This document shows positions 8,787 to 19,338 of a stretch of DNA of 64,000 nucleotides, piece after piece. The notes under the pieces are model-generated. The model saw only the letters and a list, made by a program, of their open reading frames with translations. It made no database searches and was not told where the DNA came from. Within the stretch, counting starts at the first letter, position 1. Each line of letters opens with the position of its first letter. The translations under genes were made by a program, and so were the position numbers. This stretch comes from Acidimicrobiia bacterium (GTDB lineage: Bacteria > Actinomycetota > Acidimicrobiia > Acidimicrobiales > SKKL01), in the NCBI GenBank assembly GCA_016649895.1, contig JAENWR010000001.1, forward strand, positions 1 through 64,000, read 5' to 3'.

Positions 8787-9803
8787 CTACCAGGCGGGAC
8801 GGGCCACGGGAACCGCACGACCCGCGGCGGCCGACTCGTAGGCCGCGGCGATGGCGGCCACGGCGGCCCGGCCGTCGGCGGCGTTCACTGTGGGCATCTC
8901 GTCGCGTGCGACGGCGGCCACGAACACCGCCTCGATGTTCGACTCAGCTCCACCGGTGGGGACCCGCTCCTGGCTGCCGTCCGGGCGGGTGAGGGTGAGG
9001 GGCGTCGATGCGTCGAGGTGGAGCGTTCCGTCGGTGCCTCGGATGACCACGTGGTTCTCGGGCCGGGCCCAGCTCGAGCGGAGGACCCCCGAGGCGCCGT
9101 TGGCGAACGTCAGTCGCACCTCGGCCTCCTCCTCGACCTCGCCGCGCTGGCCCCTGACGATGGCGCTCACGTCGGTGACCTCGCTGCCGAGCGCGCTCCG
9201 CAGCAGATCGATCTGGGCCACGCCGAGATCCATGAGCGGGCCGCCGCCGGAGCGGTGCTTCTCGAAGTACCAGGTGGCCGCAGGGTTGCGATGGTCGGGC
9301 CCGTCATGGCCGAACGCGATCTCTGCCGCGGTGAGGGTGCCGATGCGGCCGTCCCTCGCCGCGGCGGCCATGGCGGCGTACGGTCCGATGAACCGAACGC
9401 TGTGGGCCGGGATCACCATGACCCCCTTGCGGGCCGCGGCCTTCAACATGGCGTCGGCCTCGGCGACGGTGATCGCCATGGGGCTCTCGACGAGCACGTG
9501 CTTGCCGTGCTCCAGCGCGGCGAGCGCCATCTCGGCGTGCAGGTGGTTGGGCGCGCAGATGTCGACGGCATCGATGTGGGGCGATGCGACGACCTGGCGC
9601 CAGTCGTCGGTGGCCATCGCCTCGGCGTCGCCCGACGCGCTGGCGGCCGCCTCGGCGTCGGCCAGATGCAGGCTGGCGAAGCGGATCACCCGGGCTCCCG
9701 CTGCCGTGAGACCGGGCAGGTGGACCCGGCGTGCGATGTCGCCGCACCCGATCAGTCCGACGCGCACAGGCGACTCGCCGGCACCAGTTCCTTGGAACGC
9801 CAT
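8787..9803 (-). CDS. Gfo/Idh/MocA-family protein with altered catalytic residues
   Basis: Rossmann-fold protein of the NAD(P)-dependent sugar/inositol dehydrogenase family, 338 aa. ATG 9803 has GGAGGAG upstream. The nucleotide-binding motif GLIGCGDIARRVH is near the N-terminus. The usual EKP motif reads ESP (VESPMA), so the catalytic Lys is Ser. The usual DxGVH motif reads DLGVAQID, so the Asp is kept and the His is Ala. Both deviations are visible in the codons (AGC and GCC). Cofactor binding may persist while hydride-transfer chemistry is doubtful; it could act on a different substrate or as a non-catalytic protein. Divergent from the 2-hydroxyacid dehydrogenase gene. Confidence 0.85.
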   Translation of the reverse strand: MAFQGTGAGESPVRVGLIGCGDIARRVHLPGLTAAGARVIRFASLHLADAEAAASASGDAEAMATDDWRQVVASPHIDAVDICAPNHLHAEMALAALEHGKHVLVESPMAITVAEADAMLKAAARKGVMVIPAHSVRFIGPYAAMAAAARDGRIGTLTAAEIAFGHDGPDHRNPAATWYFEKHRSGGGPLMDLGVAQIDLLRSALGSEVTDVSAIVRGQRGEVEEEAEVRLTFANGASGVLRSSWARPENHVVIRGTDGTLHLDASTPLTLTRPDGSQERVPTGGAESNIEAVFVAAVARDEMPTVNAADGRAAVAAIAAAYESAAAGRAVPVARPAW

Positions 9804-9870
9804 GGGTACTCCTCCGATTCCAGGTCCGCCTCGTCGTAGCGTGGCACACGATGAGCGCGAAGCTGGCGTC

Positions 9871-10803
9871 ATGACGACGACACCGCCTCCTTCGCCGAAG
9901 ATCGCCGTGGAACCCAGGTCGGGACGCCACGAGTCGCTCATCGCCGCGGTGACCGCTGCCGGGGGAGTGGTGAGCCCGGTGGAGGAGGCCGATGCGCTGG
10001 TGTGGGCCGACGCGGCGCGCGCCGACCTGCTGCGCGGCGTGCTCGCTGCGGGACCCCAGGTGCGGTGGGTGCAGCTGCCCTTCGCGGGGATCGAGTCGTA
10101 CGTCCACCTGCTCGACGACGAGCACGAGTGGACGTGCGGCAAGGGCGTCTACGCACCGCCGGTGGCCGAGCACGCCCTGGCCATGACCCTGGCCGGCTTG
10201 AGGCACCTCGTGGGATACGGGCGGGTGCAGGCGTGGACCGCTCCCGTCGGTCGCAACCTCATCGGAGCCCAGGTCACGATCCTCGGCGGCGGCGAGATCA
10301 CGCGCGAGCTGATCTCGCTGCTGGCGCCGTTCGGCGCCCACGTCACCGTCGTCCGTCGACAGACCGGCCCGGTGGACGGTGCCGACGTCACCCTGACCAC
10401 CGACCGCCTCCACCAGGCACTACCGGGTGCCGACGTCGTGGTGCTCGCCCTCGCCCTCACCCCCGAGACCGTGGGCATCATCGGGAGCGCCGAGTTGGCC
10501 CTGATGGAGCCCCACGCCTGGCTGGTGAACGTGGCGCGCGGCCGACACGTCGACACCCACGCCCTCGTCGACGTACTGCGGGCCCACGAGATCGGCGGGG
10601 CCGCCCTCGACGTGACCGACCCCGAGCCGCTGCCGCCCGAACACCCGCTGTGGAGGCTGCCGAACTGCCTCATCACGCCGCACACCGCCAACACGCCGGA
10701 GATGGGGATCCCACTGCTCGCTGAGCGGGTGCGCGACAACGTGCGCCGCTTCGCGCTGGGCGAGACCCTGCTGGGTCGGGTCGATGTGGTCGGCGGCTAC
10801 TGA
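9871..10803 (+). CDS. D-isomer-specific 2-hydroxyacid dehydrogenase
   Basis: Predicted cytosolic NAD(P)H-dependent reductase of 2-oxoacids, 310 aa. The start could be ATG 9871 (chosen) or the in-frame GTG 9841. The NAD-binding loop is VTILGGGEI, with the last Gly of the classical GxGxxG replaced. The three active-site positions of the family are present: Arg in VNVARGRHVD, Glu in DVTDPEPLP and His in ITPHTANTP. The N-terminal substrate domain is short, as in the glyoxylate/hydroxypyruvate reductase branch. Divergent from the Gfo/Idh/MocA gene, sharing a 67-bp promoter gap. Confidence 0.88.
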   Translation: MTTTPPPSPKIAVEPRSGRHESLIAAVTAAGGVVSPVEEADALVWADAARADLLRGVLAAGPQVRWVQLPFAGIESYVHLLDDEHEWTCGKGVYAPPVAEHALAMTLAGLRHLVGYGRVQAWTAPVGRNLIGAQVTILGGGEITRELISLLAPFGAHVTVVRRQTGPVDGADVTLTTDRLHQALPGADVVVLALALTPETVGIIGSAELALMEPHAWLVNVARGRHVDTHALVDVLRAHEIGGAALDVTDPEPLPPEHPLWRLPNCLITPHTANTPEMGIPLLAERVRDNVRRFALGETLLGRVDVVGGY

Positions 10804-10908
10804 AGTGGGGGCACCGCCCGACTCGCCTCCACCAGCGCTGCCCGACCGGCCGGACCTCGTGGTTCCCGAGGCCGGCCGGGTCGGAGCGCTCCCCCCGGAT
10901 CTCTGCAA

Positions 10909-10928
10909 TGTAAACGCACGTGTCTACA
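10909..10928. promoter_or_regulatory. Candidate TetR-type operator
   Basis: Imperfect 20-bp dyad with arms TGTAaAC and GTcTACA around a GCACGT centre, 63 bp upstream of the TetR-family start at 10992. The position and AT-rich outer arms in very GC-rich DNA suggest autoregulation. No binding data. Confidence 0.45.
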
Positions 10929-10991
10929 CTTGGCAAGGAAAGATTTGGCAGACTGCGGCTCACACATCCGTGACCGGGGGAACAGCGGAGT

Positions 10992-11648
10992 ATGGGCGTC
11001 ACTGAGAGCACAACCGGCCGAACCGCTGTGACCAGCGGAAACGGCGCTACACGGCGCCTGCTGCCGCGCGATGAGCGCCGTGAGCAGATCCAGCGCGCCG
11101 CGGCATCGGCGTTCGCCCGAGAGGGCTTCGTCTCGACGTCGATCGACGTTGTCGCCGCCGAGGCGGGCATCACGCGCGCCATCGTCTACCGCCACTTCGA
11201 CTCCAAGGAGTCGCTGTACCGGGCCGTGCTCGAGGGCGTCAGCGCCCGACTGGGGGAGGAGTTCCAGCTGCGGCTGGCGTCGCGTCAGAGCGGCCTCACC
11301 ATCGCGACCCACCTCACCGTGGCGCGCGAGGACCCCGACGGCTACCGGTTGCTCTGGGAGCACGCCACCCGGGAGCCCCGGTTCGCCGACTACGCCGAAG
11401 ACTTCCGCGAGCGTTCGGTGCGCAGCACCGAACGGCTCTTCGAGGGGCGCATCGACGACCCAGCGAAGCAGCGGTGGGCGGCACGCCAGACTCTGTCGCA
11501 GCTCGTTTCGTCGGTGCTGCTGTGGCTCGACCACGGCAGCCCCGATGCCGACGAGGTGTTCCTCCAGTTCGCGAGCGCCGGGCTGTGGGCGAGCGTGGGG
11601 GCGTGGCGCGAGCACGAGCCCGAGGCGATCGCCTCCACCGATCGTTGA
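10992..11648 (+). CDS. TetR-family transcriptional regulator
   Basis: 218-aa regulator. A helix-turn-helix domain occupies about residues 30-80: RREQIQRAAASAFAREG, then AEAGITRAIVYRHFDSK, the typical TetR recognition-helix region. The C-terminal ligand domain is divergent and the ligand cannot be read. It sits downstream of a dyad at 10909-10928 and ends next to the convergent LLM-oxidoreductase gene. The target may be itself and/or neighbours. Confidence 0.88.
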   Translation: MGVTESTTGRTAVTSGNGATRRLLPRDERREQIQRAAASAFAREGFVSTSIDVVAAEAGITRAIVYRHFDSKESLYRAVLEGVSARLGEEFQLRLASRQSGLTIATHLTVAREDPDGYRLLWEHATREPRFADYAEDFRERSVRSTERLFEGRIDDPAKQRWAARQTLSQLVSSVLLWLDHGSPDADEVFLQFASAGLWASVGAWREHEPEAIASTDR

Positions 11649-11649
11649 T

Positions 11650-12546
11650 TCAGGTCTGCAGTGGCAGGACCCGCTCGGCGATGACGTCGAGCTCGGGGAT
11701 CCAGTCGGTCGGCTCGACCAGGGGCAGGAGCACGAACTTCGAGGCACCGATGTCGACGAACTGGCGGATGCGCTCGATGACTCCGTCGATGCCGACGGGC
11801 ACGACGTCGGTGGGATCGAGCTCGGGTCGTCGTCGCTGCACGAAGCGTGCGATGGCGTCGGGGACCTCGCCGTGGGCATACGCGATGAGCGCCCCGAAGT
11901 GCTCGGGATCGATGTGGCGGTCGTGGTGCTGGGCCACGTCGTTGATGGTGGCGATGCCGGCCTCCACCTCGGCGGGGGTGCAGAACGAGGGGAGCCAGCC
12001 GTCGCCCATGCGCCCCACCCTGCGCAGCTCTGAGGGTGCCACGCCGCCGAGCCAGACCTCGATCGGGTCCTGCGCCGGGCGGGGCAGCACCTGCACGCCG
12101 TGCATCTGGAACCGATCGCCATCGTGGTCGACGACCTCGCCGGTCCAGAGCCGGCGGATGAGGGCGAGCGACTCGCCGAACAGCGCTGCCCGCTCCTCGC
12201 GGCGCACCCCGAACGCCTGGTGCTCGACCGCATCGCGCGCTCCGAGGCCGAATGCCGGCAGCAGCCGTCCCCCGGAGAGCCGGTCGAGGCTCGCCAGCTG
12301 CTTCGCCACCACCGCAGGGTTGCGCCCCGGCAGCACCATCACGCTCATCCCCAGCTTCATGCGGCTGGTGCGAGCGGCGGCCATCGCCATCGCAACGACC
12401 GGGTCGGGCGCATCGCCGCTGATGCGGTCGGAGAACCACAACGAGTCGAAGCGACGCTGCTCGAGGGCATCGACCAGTGCGAAGAAGCGGTCGTGGTCGT
12501 GGGTGGGACTGCGGGTGCCGAGGCCATATCCGATGCGAACCTTCAT
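11650..12546 (-). CDS. LLM-class, probably F420-dependent oxidoreductase
   Basis: 298-aa TIM-barrel flavin/F420 oxidoreductase of the luciferase-like monooxygenase superfamily. ATG 12546 gives the usual beginning MKVRIGYGLG; an in-frame ATG at 12561 would add five residues. Family features are FDSLWFSDRI near the N-terminus, the substrate/cofactor loop GMSVMVLPGRNP, LSGGRLLPAFGLG, and the C-terminal IGASKFVLLPL. Short actinobacterial proteins with this layout usually use F420 rather than FMN; that is inference. The substrate is unknown. The gene converges on the TetR gene with one base between stops. Confidence 0.82.
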   Translation of the reverse strand: MKVRIGYGLGTRSPTHDHDRFFALVDALEQRRFDSLWFSDRISGDAPDPVVAMAMAAARTSRMKLGMSVMVLPGRNPAVVAKQLASLDRLSGGRLLPAFGLGARDAVEHQAFGVRREERAALFGESLALIRRLWTGEVVDHDGDRFQMHGVQVLPRPAQDPIEVWLGGVAPSELRRVGRMGDGWLPSFCTPAEVEAGIATINDVAQHHDRHIDPEHFGALIAYAHGEVPDAIARFVQRRRPELDPTDVVPVGIDGVIERIRQFVDIGASKFVLLPLVEPTDWIPELDVIAERVLPLQT

Positions 12547-12662
12547 GTCCCACTCTGACATGCCGACGGGACCCTTCGGGCCCGTCGGCAGCAGCCACGC
12601 CACCGAGTCCGTTCGCAGTTGGAGGTGAAGGTCGGCCCGAGTCGCGCCGATGACACTCGGAG

Positions 12663-15044
12663 ATGTCGACGAACCACATGATCGAGCACCGACGTTCGTT
12701 GGCCTGCAAGGCGGCTGTGGGTCTCATCGCGCTCGCCGTCGCTCATCTCGTGGTGGTGGTCGTGGCGGTCGCTCTCGTCGCTGCTCCGGTCATCGCGATG
12801 GTCGTCCTCGACCGCTTCGTCACCCCATCCCTGCTCGCCACCGTTGCCGGTCTCGTCCTCCTGTGGGCACTGGTGCCGCGACGCGAGCCGACCACGGCCC
12901 CGGGCATCCCCGTCGACCGCACCGAGCAGCCCGAGCTGTGGGACGTGGTCGAGACCATCGCGTCGGCGGCACAGCAGCGTCATCCGGCCGAGCTGCACCT
13001 GACCGACGATGTCAACGCCTACGTCGCCGACATCGGGGGGTTCTGGGGGTTCGGCGGTCGGCGGGTGATGGCTCTCGGCTTGCCGCTCATGCGAATGCTC
13101 GACGCCGAGGAGCTCGGCGCGGTGATCGCCCACGAGCTCGGGCACTGGCGCCGTGGCCCGGTGCGCTTCGGGCCCACCGCCCACCGCGTGCGGTCTGCTG
13201 CGGTTCGTGCGCTCGACACCCCCGATGGCTCCCGCCGATTCATCTCCGCCTGGTTGGCGGAGCGGTTCGTGCGCTTCACCGCCCCGGTCGCGCAGGCCCA
13301 GGAGTCGGCCGCCGATTCCGTGGCGGCATCGGCCACCAGCCCCCGTGCCCTGGCCGGGGCGATCTCGCGGCTCCCGTTCGGGACCGTGGCGTACGACGTG
13401 TACCTCCACACCGAGTACATCCCCATCGCCAAGTCCGGGATGGCGCCGCCGTTCCTCGACGGCTTCGCCGCCTTCCTCTCGAGCCGCATCGCGCGCGAGC
13501 ACCTCGCCGAGGCCGACGATGCGTCGTTCGGGGCCACCGCCCGCTCGACCCTCGACGCCCACGGCTCGGTGCCCGAGCGCGTCAACGCGGTGGGCATCCC
13601 CTACATGGGGTTGTCCGAGCGACCACCGCCCCAGGTCTCCGCGGCCGAGATGATCCGCGACCTCCCTGTCGTCGAGATGGCACTGGTGGCACGCCACCTG
13701 CCCGGGGTCGACGAACTGCAGCCGCTCGACTGGGCCGAGGTCGCGACGCTGGTGCTGATCCCCGGCTGGACCGCGGATCGCGAGCGTCTCGTCGGCGACC
13801 TGCCACCCGGCTTCCACCTCGGAGCGCTGCCGTGCGACCGCGACGGCCTGGCCGAGTTGGGCGAGGATGTCGGTGCTGCGCTGGGCAAGGACCTCGACCG
13901 CGGCGAGCGCGAGACCTATGGCCACCATGCGGCGCGGGCCATCATCGGTGAGATCGCGGTGGAGCGAGGCCTCGAGGTGCGGATGGTGCCGGGTGAGCCG
14001 GTGTGGTTCTGCCGGTCTCCCTATGAGTTCGGGCTCTTCTCCGCCTTCGACGACGTCGTCGCCGGCCGCAAGCAGTCGCGGATGTGGTTCGCCCTGCTGG
14101 AGGAGGCGGGTCTCACGGGTGCCGTCGGGCGCACCGCTGTCGCACCGCACGGCACCACCGTCGCTCCGCCCACGTCGCCGGTTCCGCCGGCAGGGCCCGC
14201 GCCCGATGGCCCGGCGCGTCCGACGCCCGCTCCGGTGTCGTCGCGTCCGCCCGGTTCGGAGTGGATGGCGCCGACGCCTGCCGACAGACCTGCGGCTGAC
14301 CCGGTGCCGGTGCCGGTGCCCGCCGCCCCCGCGCCGCTGCCCCGGCGGCTGTCCCCGGAACCGGCTCCGGCGCTGGTGGCCGCCACGTCGCGCGCCGCCG
14401 CTGCCCGGCAGCCCGTACCCGGTCGGTCCGAACCAGGTTTCGGCGACGCGCTCTTCGGCGTGTCCGATCACACGCGCCAGGTCTTCCAGGTGCCGATCGG
14501 CATGGGACGCCATCAGGAGCTGGTCCTCCACGCCGACTCGGTCACGTTCCGAGGGGTCAGCGTCTCGGCCGACGACATCGACCACGTGGCGTACTTCGCC
14601 ACCGAGGTCTTCGGCGTGAGCTTGTGGGCTGGCCCGGTCGAGCTCCAAGCGAAGATGATGGGCAACGGTCGCAACCGCGAGCAGTCCGAGCCGGCGTGGA
14701 CTGCGCTCGTCGAGTGGGTGACGGCCCGGGTCGAGCAGCGCCTCGTCGAGCGCCACCTCGCCACCCTCGTCGAGAAGGGGCGGGTCACCGTCGCCGAGGA
14801 GGTCCTCACCACCAACGGCATCGTCGTACTCGGTCGGGTGGTCCCGTGGGAGGTCCTCGCCGACCTCGATGTGACCGGCGACGAGGTCGTCATCCGCCAG
14901 CGGATCCACGGCGCCGACGGATCGACCCCACTCGAGTCGCTGCCCGCCCGTCGACCCGACGCGGTGCTGCTCCCCGCGCTCTGTCGGGCCGCGGCTGGCG
15001 CTGCCCGCACCCGCACCCACACCCACACCGACCTCCCGGGTTAG
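12663..15044 (+). CDS. Membrane-anchored M48-family zinc peptidase with extra C-terminal domain
   Basis: 793 aa. Two hydrophobic helices (about residues 16-48 and 56-72) anchor the N-terminus. The zinc-peptidase motif is HELGH at 157-161, with the third ligand in ESAAD (E214...D218), as in M48/HtpX-like enzymes. After the catalytic part comes a long Pro/Ala-rich linker (about 490-590). A C-terminal region with FQVPIGMGRHQELVL and VTFRGVSVSADDIDHV resembles a PH-like beta domain, ending in a short RTRTHTHT tail. HtpX relatives are about 300 aa, so more than half of this protein is additional. Likely role: membrane-protein quality control or processing (inference). The ATG at 12678 is a possible alternative start. 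Confidence 0.82.
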   Translation: MSTNHMIEHRRSLACKAAVGLIALAVAHLVVVVVAVALVAAPVIAMVVLDRFVTPSLLATVAGLVLLWALVPRREPTTAPGIPVDRTEQPELWDVVETIASAAQQRHPAELHLTDDVNAYVADIGGFWGFGGRRVMALGLPLMRMLDAEELGAVIAHELGHWRRGPVRFGPTAHRVRSAAVRALDTPDGSRRFISAWLAERFVRFTAPVAQAQESAADSVAASATSPRALAGAISRLPFGTVAYDVYLHTEYIPIAKSGMAPPFLDGFAAFLSSRIAREHLAEADDASFGATARSTLDAHGSVPERVNAVGIPYMGLSERPPPQVSAAEMIRDLPVVEMALVARHLPGVDELQPLDWAEVATLVLIPGWTADRERLVGDLPPGFHLGALPCDRDGLAELGEDVGAALGKDLDRGERETYGHHAARAIIGEIAVERGLEVRMVPGEPVWFCRSPYEFGLFSAFDDVVAGRKQSRMWFALLEEAGLTGAVGRTAVAPHGTTVAPPTSPVPPAGPAPDGPARPTPAPVSSRPPGSEWMAPTPADRPAADPVPVPVPAAPAPLPRRLSPEPAPALVAATSRAAAARQPVPGRSEPGFGDALFGVSDHTRQVFQVPIGMGRHQELVLHADSVTFRGVSVSADDIDHVAYFATEVFGVSLWAGPVELQAKMMGNGRNREQSEPAWTALVEWVTARVEQRLVERHLATLVEKGRVTVAEEVLTTNGIVVLGRVVPWEVLADLDVTGDEVVIRQRIHGADGSTPLESLPARRPDAVLLPALCRAAAGAARTRTHTHTDLPG

Positions 15045-15092
15045 CGTGGCGCCGGCGCCGAGGGGGCGTCGGAACCACACAGGGGGACAGAG

Positions 15093-16628
15093 GTGAAGGT
15101 CGCACTCAGCGTCAGGGGCTTCCTCGACCGGGCCGAGCAGGTGTACGGCGATCGGGTGGCGGTGGTCGACGAGCCAGCGCAGCCCGCGGCGTCGCTCGGG
15201 TCGCTCACCTTCACCCAGATGGCCGAGCGTGCTCGGGCCCTGGCTGCGGGTCTCGACGAGCTCGGCGTGGGCGTCGGCGAGCGGGTGGCGGTCCTCTCGC
15301 AGAACTCGGCACGGCTGCTCAACGGCTTCTTCGGTGTGGCCGGATACGGCCGCGTGCTCGTGCCCGTCAACTTCCGCTTGAGCCCACACGAGGTCTCCTA
15401 CATCGTCGAGCACTCCGGCGCGTCGGTGCTGCTGGTCGATCCCGAGCTCGACGAGGCGATGGCCGCCGTCGATGCGCCTCACCGCTTGGTCATCGGCACC
15501 GACTCCGACGAGTTGCTCCACCGCTTCGACGTGGCGCCACGGCCGTGGGAGGCCGACGAGGACGCCACCGCGTTCATCAACTACACGAGCGGCACCACGG
15601 CCCGCCCCAAGGGCGTGCAGCTCACGCACCGCAACGTGTGGCTCAACTCGTCGACGTTCGGTTGGCAGCTGGGCGTCGCCGACCGCGACGTCTACCTGCA
15701 CACGCTCCCGATGTTCCACGTCAACGGGTGGGGGATGCCCTTCGCCACCACCGGTGTTGGGGCCACCCAGGTGGTGCTGCGCAAGGTCGACGGCGCCGAG
15801 ATCCTGCGCCGCATCGACCAACACGGGGTCACCGTGCTGTGTGGTGCCCCCGCGGTGGTGAACGCGGTGCTCGACGCCGCCGCCGAGTGGGATGGCCCCA
15901 TCCCCGGCCGCGGCAGCGTGCGCATCGTGGTGGCCGGTGCGCCGCCGCCCACCCGCACCATCGAGCGGGTCCTGTCGGAGCTGGGTTGGGAGTTCATCCA
16001 GATCTACGGCCTCACCGAGACCTCGCCGCTCCTCACCATGAACCGCATGCGGTCCGAGTGGGACGACCTCGACGATGCCGGTCGAGCCGCCAAGCTCGTC
16101 CGGGCCGGAGCCCCCGCCATCGGGGTGCAGCTCGACATCGCCCCCGACGGCGAGGTGCTCGCCCGCTCCAACAACTGCCTCGAGGGCTACTGGGAGCAGC
16201 CGGAGGCGACGGCGGCGGCGATCGTCGACGGCTGGTTCCGCACCGGCGACGGTGGCTACCTCGACGACGACGGCTACCTCACGATCGCCGACCGCAAGAA
16301 GGATGTCATCGTCTCGGGCGGCGAGAACGTGTCGTCGGTCGAGGTCGAAGATGCCCTCTTCTCGCACCCTGCGGTGGCCGAGGCCGCCGCCATCGGCGTC
16401 CCCGACGAGAAGTGGGGCGAGACGGTGAAGGCCCTCGTGGTGCTCGCCACCGGCCAGCAGGTCACCGAGAGCGATCTCATCGACCACTGCCGCGAGCGGC
16501 TCGCCCACTTCAAGTGCCCCACCAGCGTCGAGTTCCGCGACTCGCTGGCCCGCACCGCCACCGGGAAGTTGCAGAAGTTCAAGCTCCGCGAGCCGTATTG
16601 GCAGGGACGCGAGCGTCAGGTGAACTGA
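15093..16628 (+). CDS. Acyl-CoA synthetase / AMP-dependent ligase
   Basis: 511-aa ANL-superfamily adenylating enzyme joining a carboxylic acid to CoA through an acyl-AMP intermediate. GTG 15093 follows an AGGGGG-containing leader. Diagnostic motifs are NYTSGTTARPKGVQLTHRN (P-loop-like A3), FIQIYGLTETSP (A5), GWFRTGDGGYLDDDGY (A7), DRKKDVIVSGGENVSS (A8) and the catalytic Lys of A10 in RTATGKLQKFKLRE. Length and motif spacing are complete. The medium/long fatty or aromatic substrate cannot be assigned. The ABC-F gene follows in the same direction. Confidence 0.92.
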   Translation: MKVALSVRGFLDRAEQVYGDRVAVVDEPAQPAASLGSLTFTQMAERARALAAGLDELGVGVGERVAVLSQNSARLLNGFFGVAGYGRVLVPVNFRLSPHEVSYIVEHSGASVLLVDPELDEAMAAVDAPHRLVIGTDSDELLHRFDVAPRPWEADEDATAFINYTSGTTARPKGVQLTHRNVWLNSSTFGWQLGVADRDVYLHTLPMFHVNGWGMPFATTGVGATQVVLRKVDGAEILRRIDQHGVTVLCGAPAVVNAVLDAAAEWDGPIPGRGSVRIVVAGAPPPTRTIERVLSELGWEFIQIYGLTETSPLLTMNRMRSEWDDLDDAGRAAKLVRAGAPAIGVQLDIAPDGEVLARSNNCLEGYWEQPEATAAAIVDGWFRTGDGGYLDDDGYLTIADRKKDVIVSGGENVSSVEVEDALFSHPAVAEAAAIGVPDEKWGETVKALVVLATGQQVTESDLIDHCRERLAHFKCPTSVEFRDSLARTATGKLQKFKLREPYWQGRERQVN

Positions 16629-16671
16629 TAGACGATTCGGGAGTTGGCCCGATCGCTGCGACACTGGAGCG

Positions 16672-18279
<1,608 letters not shown>

Positions 18280-18286
18280 CCGCTGG

Positions 18287-19219
18287 CTAGGCCCTCCGGC
18301 GCCACCACTCGACGGTGGTGGCGAGGGCCTCGTCGAGAGGCGTCGGCGTGAGTCCGAACGTCGCGGTGGCGAGCGTCGAGTCGAGCACGAACGGCTCGCT
18401 GAACTGGTAGCGGACCTCGGCGAGCTCGCGGATGTCGGCCATGGCCACGCCGAGGATCGACATGAGCGGGCGGGGCAGGGTCGAGATCTTCGGCGCCGGC
18501 GCGCCGGCGATGGCCGCGGCCTGCTCAGCCATCTGGCGGTAGGTGCGGGGCGGGTTGGTGGGCACGTGCCACGCCCGTCCCCATGCCCGCTCGTCGGTGG
18601 CGGCCGTGACCAGAGCGGCGGCGACGTCGGGCAGGTAGGTCCAGGAGTGGGGGACGTCGGGGTCGGCGATGTGGGTGAGCCGCTTGCCGGCGAGGACCTT
18701 GGGAATGAACCGCTCGCCGAGGTGGGCGTTCCCGCCGTGGGGCCCGAAGAAGTCCGATGCCCGTACCTCGGTGACCCGAGCGCGACCCGTCTCGTGGGCG
18801 CCGAGGGCGTCGGCCCACATGCGGTTGCGGATGCGCCCCTTCTTCGTGGGCGTGTCGAGGGGCGTCGTCTCGGTCATGACCCCGGTACCCGGGGCGTAAC
18901 CGTGGAGGTTGCCGGTGGTGACGAGGACGGCGCCACTGCGCTCGGCGGCGCCGAGGATCGACGCGGCGAGCGGGGGCCAGACCTCGGCCCAGCTGGCGTA
19001 GCTCGGGGGGTTGGCGCAGTTGTAGATGGCAGTGGCGTCCTCGGCGAGACGGGCCAGGGCGTCGACGTCGGTGGCGTCGGCCGCCACCCGCTCGATGCCG
19101 GGAGCGTCGGGACCGCTGCCCGACCGGGTGATGATGCGGACCTCGTGACCGTGTTCGGCCGGGCGCTGGGCGGTGAGGGTGCCGACGGCCCCGGCTCCGA
19201 TGATGACGTGACGATCCAT
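18287..19219 (-). CDS. NAD-dependent epimerase/dehydratase-family protein
   Basis: 310-aa extended-SDR-like protein. ATG 19219 has GAGGAG upstream. The N-terminal motif IIGAGAVGTLTA is the NAD(P)-binding loop; a YxxxK motif is not seen at its usual place, where the sequence reads LGAHETG. The mid-region VRASDFFGPHGG and the C-terminal segment SWTYLPDVAAALV resemble the nucleoside-sugar epimerase group. Substrate unknown. Expression is probably controlled by the divergent TetR protein through two palindromes in the shared 119-bp gap. Confidence 0.85.
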   Translation of the reverse strand: MDRHVIIGAGAVGTLTAQRPAEHGHEVRIITRSGSGPDAPGIERVAADATDVDALARLAEDATAIYNCANPPSYASWAEVWPPLAASILGAAERSGAVLVTTGNLHGYAPGTGVMTETTPLDTPTKKGRIRNRMWADALGAHETGRARVTEVRASDFFGPHGGNAHLGERFIPKVLAGKRLTHIADPDVPHSWTYLPDVAAALVTAATDERAWGRAWHVPTNPPRTYRQMAEQAAAIAGAPAPKISTLPRPLMSILGVAMADIRELAEVRYQFSEPFVLDSTLATATFGLTPTPLDEALATTVEWWRRRA

Positions 19220-19238
19220 GGTGTGCTCCTCAAGTCGG

Positions 19239-19253
19239 GAGAGCAGTGCTCTC
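19239..19253. promoter_or_regulatory. TetR operator copy 1 (perfect dyad)
   Basis: GAGAGCAGTGCTCTC, a perfect inverted repeat around one central base, 19 bp upstream of the epimerase ATG. It shares the core AGAGCAGTGCTCT with copy 2. Confidence 0.75.
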
Positions 19254-19290
19254 GAACATGAGCACTGTGCGCCATCCATCCCCACCATGT

Positions 19291-19307
19291 CAAGAGCAGT
19301 GCTCTTG
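19291..19307. promoter_or_regulatory. TetR operator copy 2 (perfect dyad)
   Basis: CAAGAGCAGTGCTCTTG, a perfect 17-bp inverted repeat around one central base, 31 bp upstream of the TetR ATG. Centres of the two copies are 53 bp apart, about five helical turns, so both lie on the same face of the DNA. A half site TGCTCT follows at 19319-19324. Confidence 0.78.
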
Positions 19308-19338
19308 TTTGTAACTGCTGCTCTGGTAAGGTCTGGAT

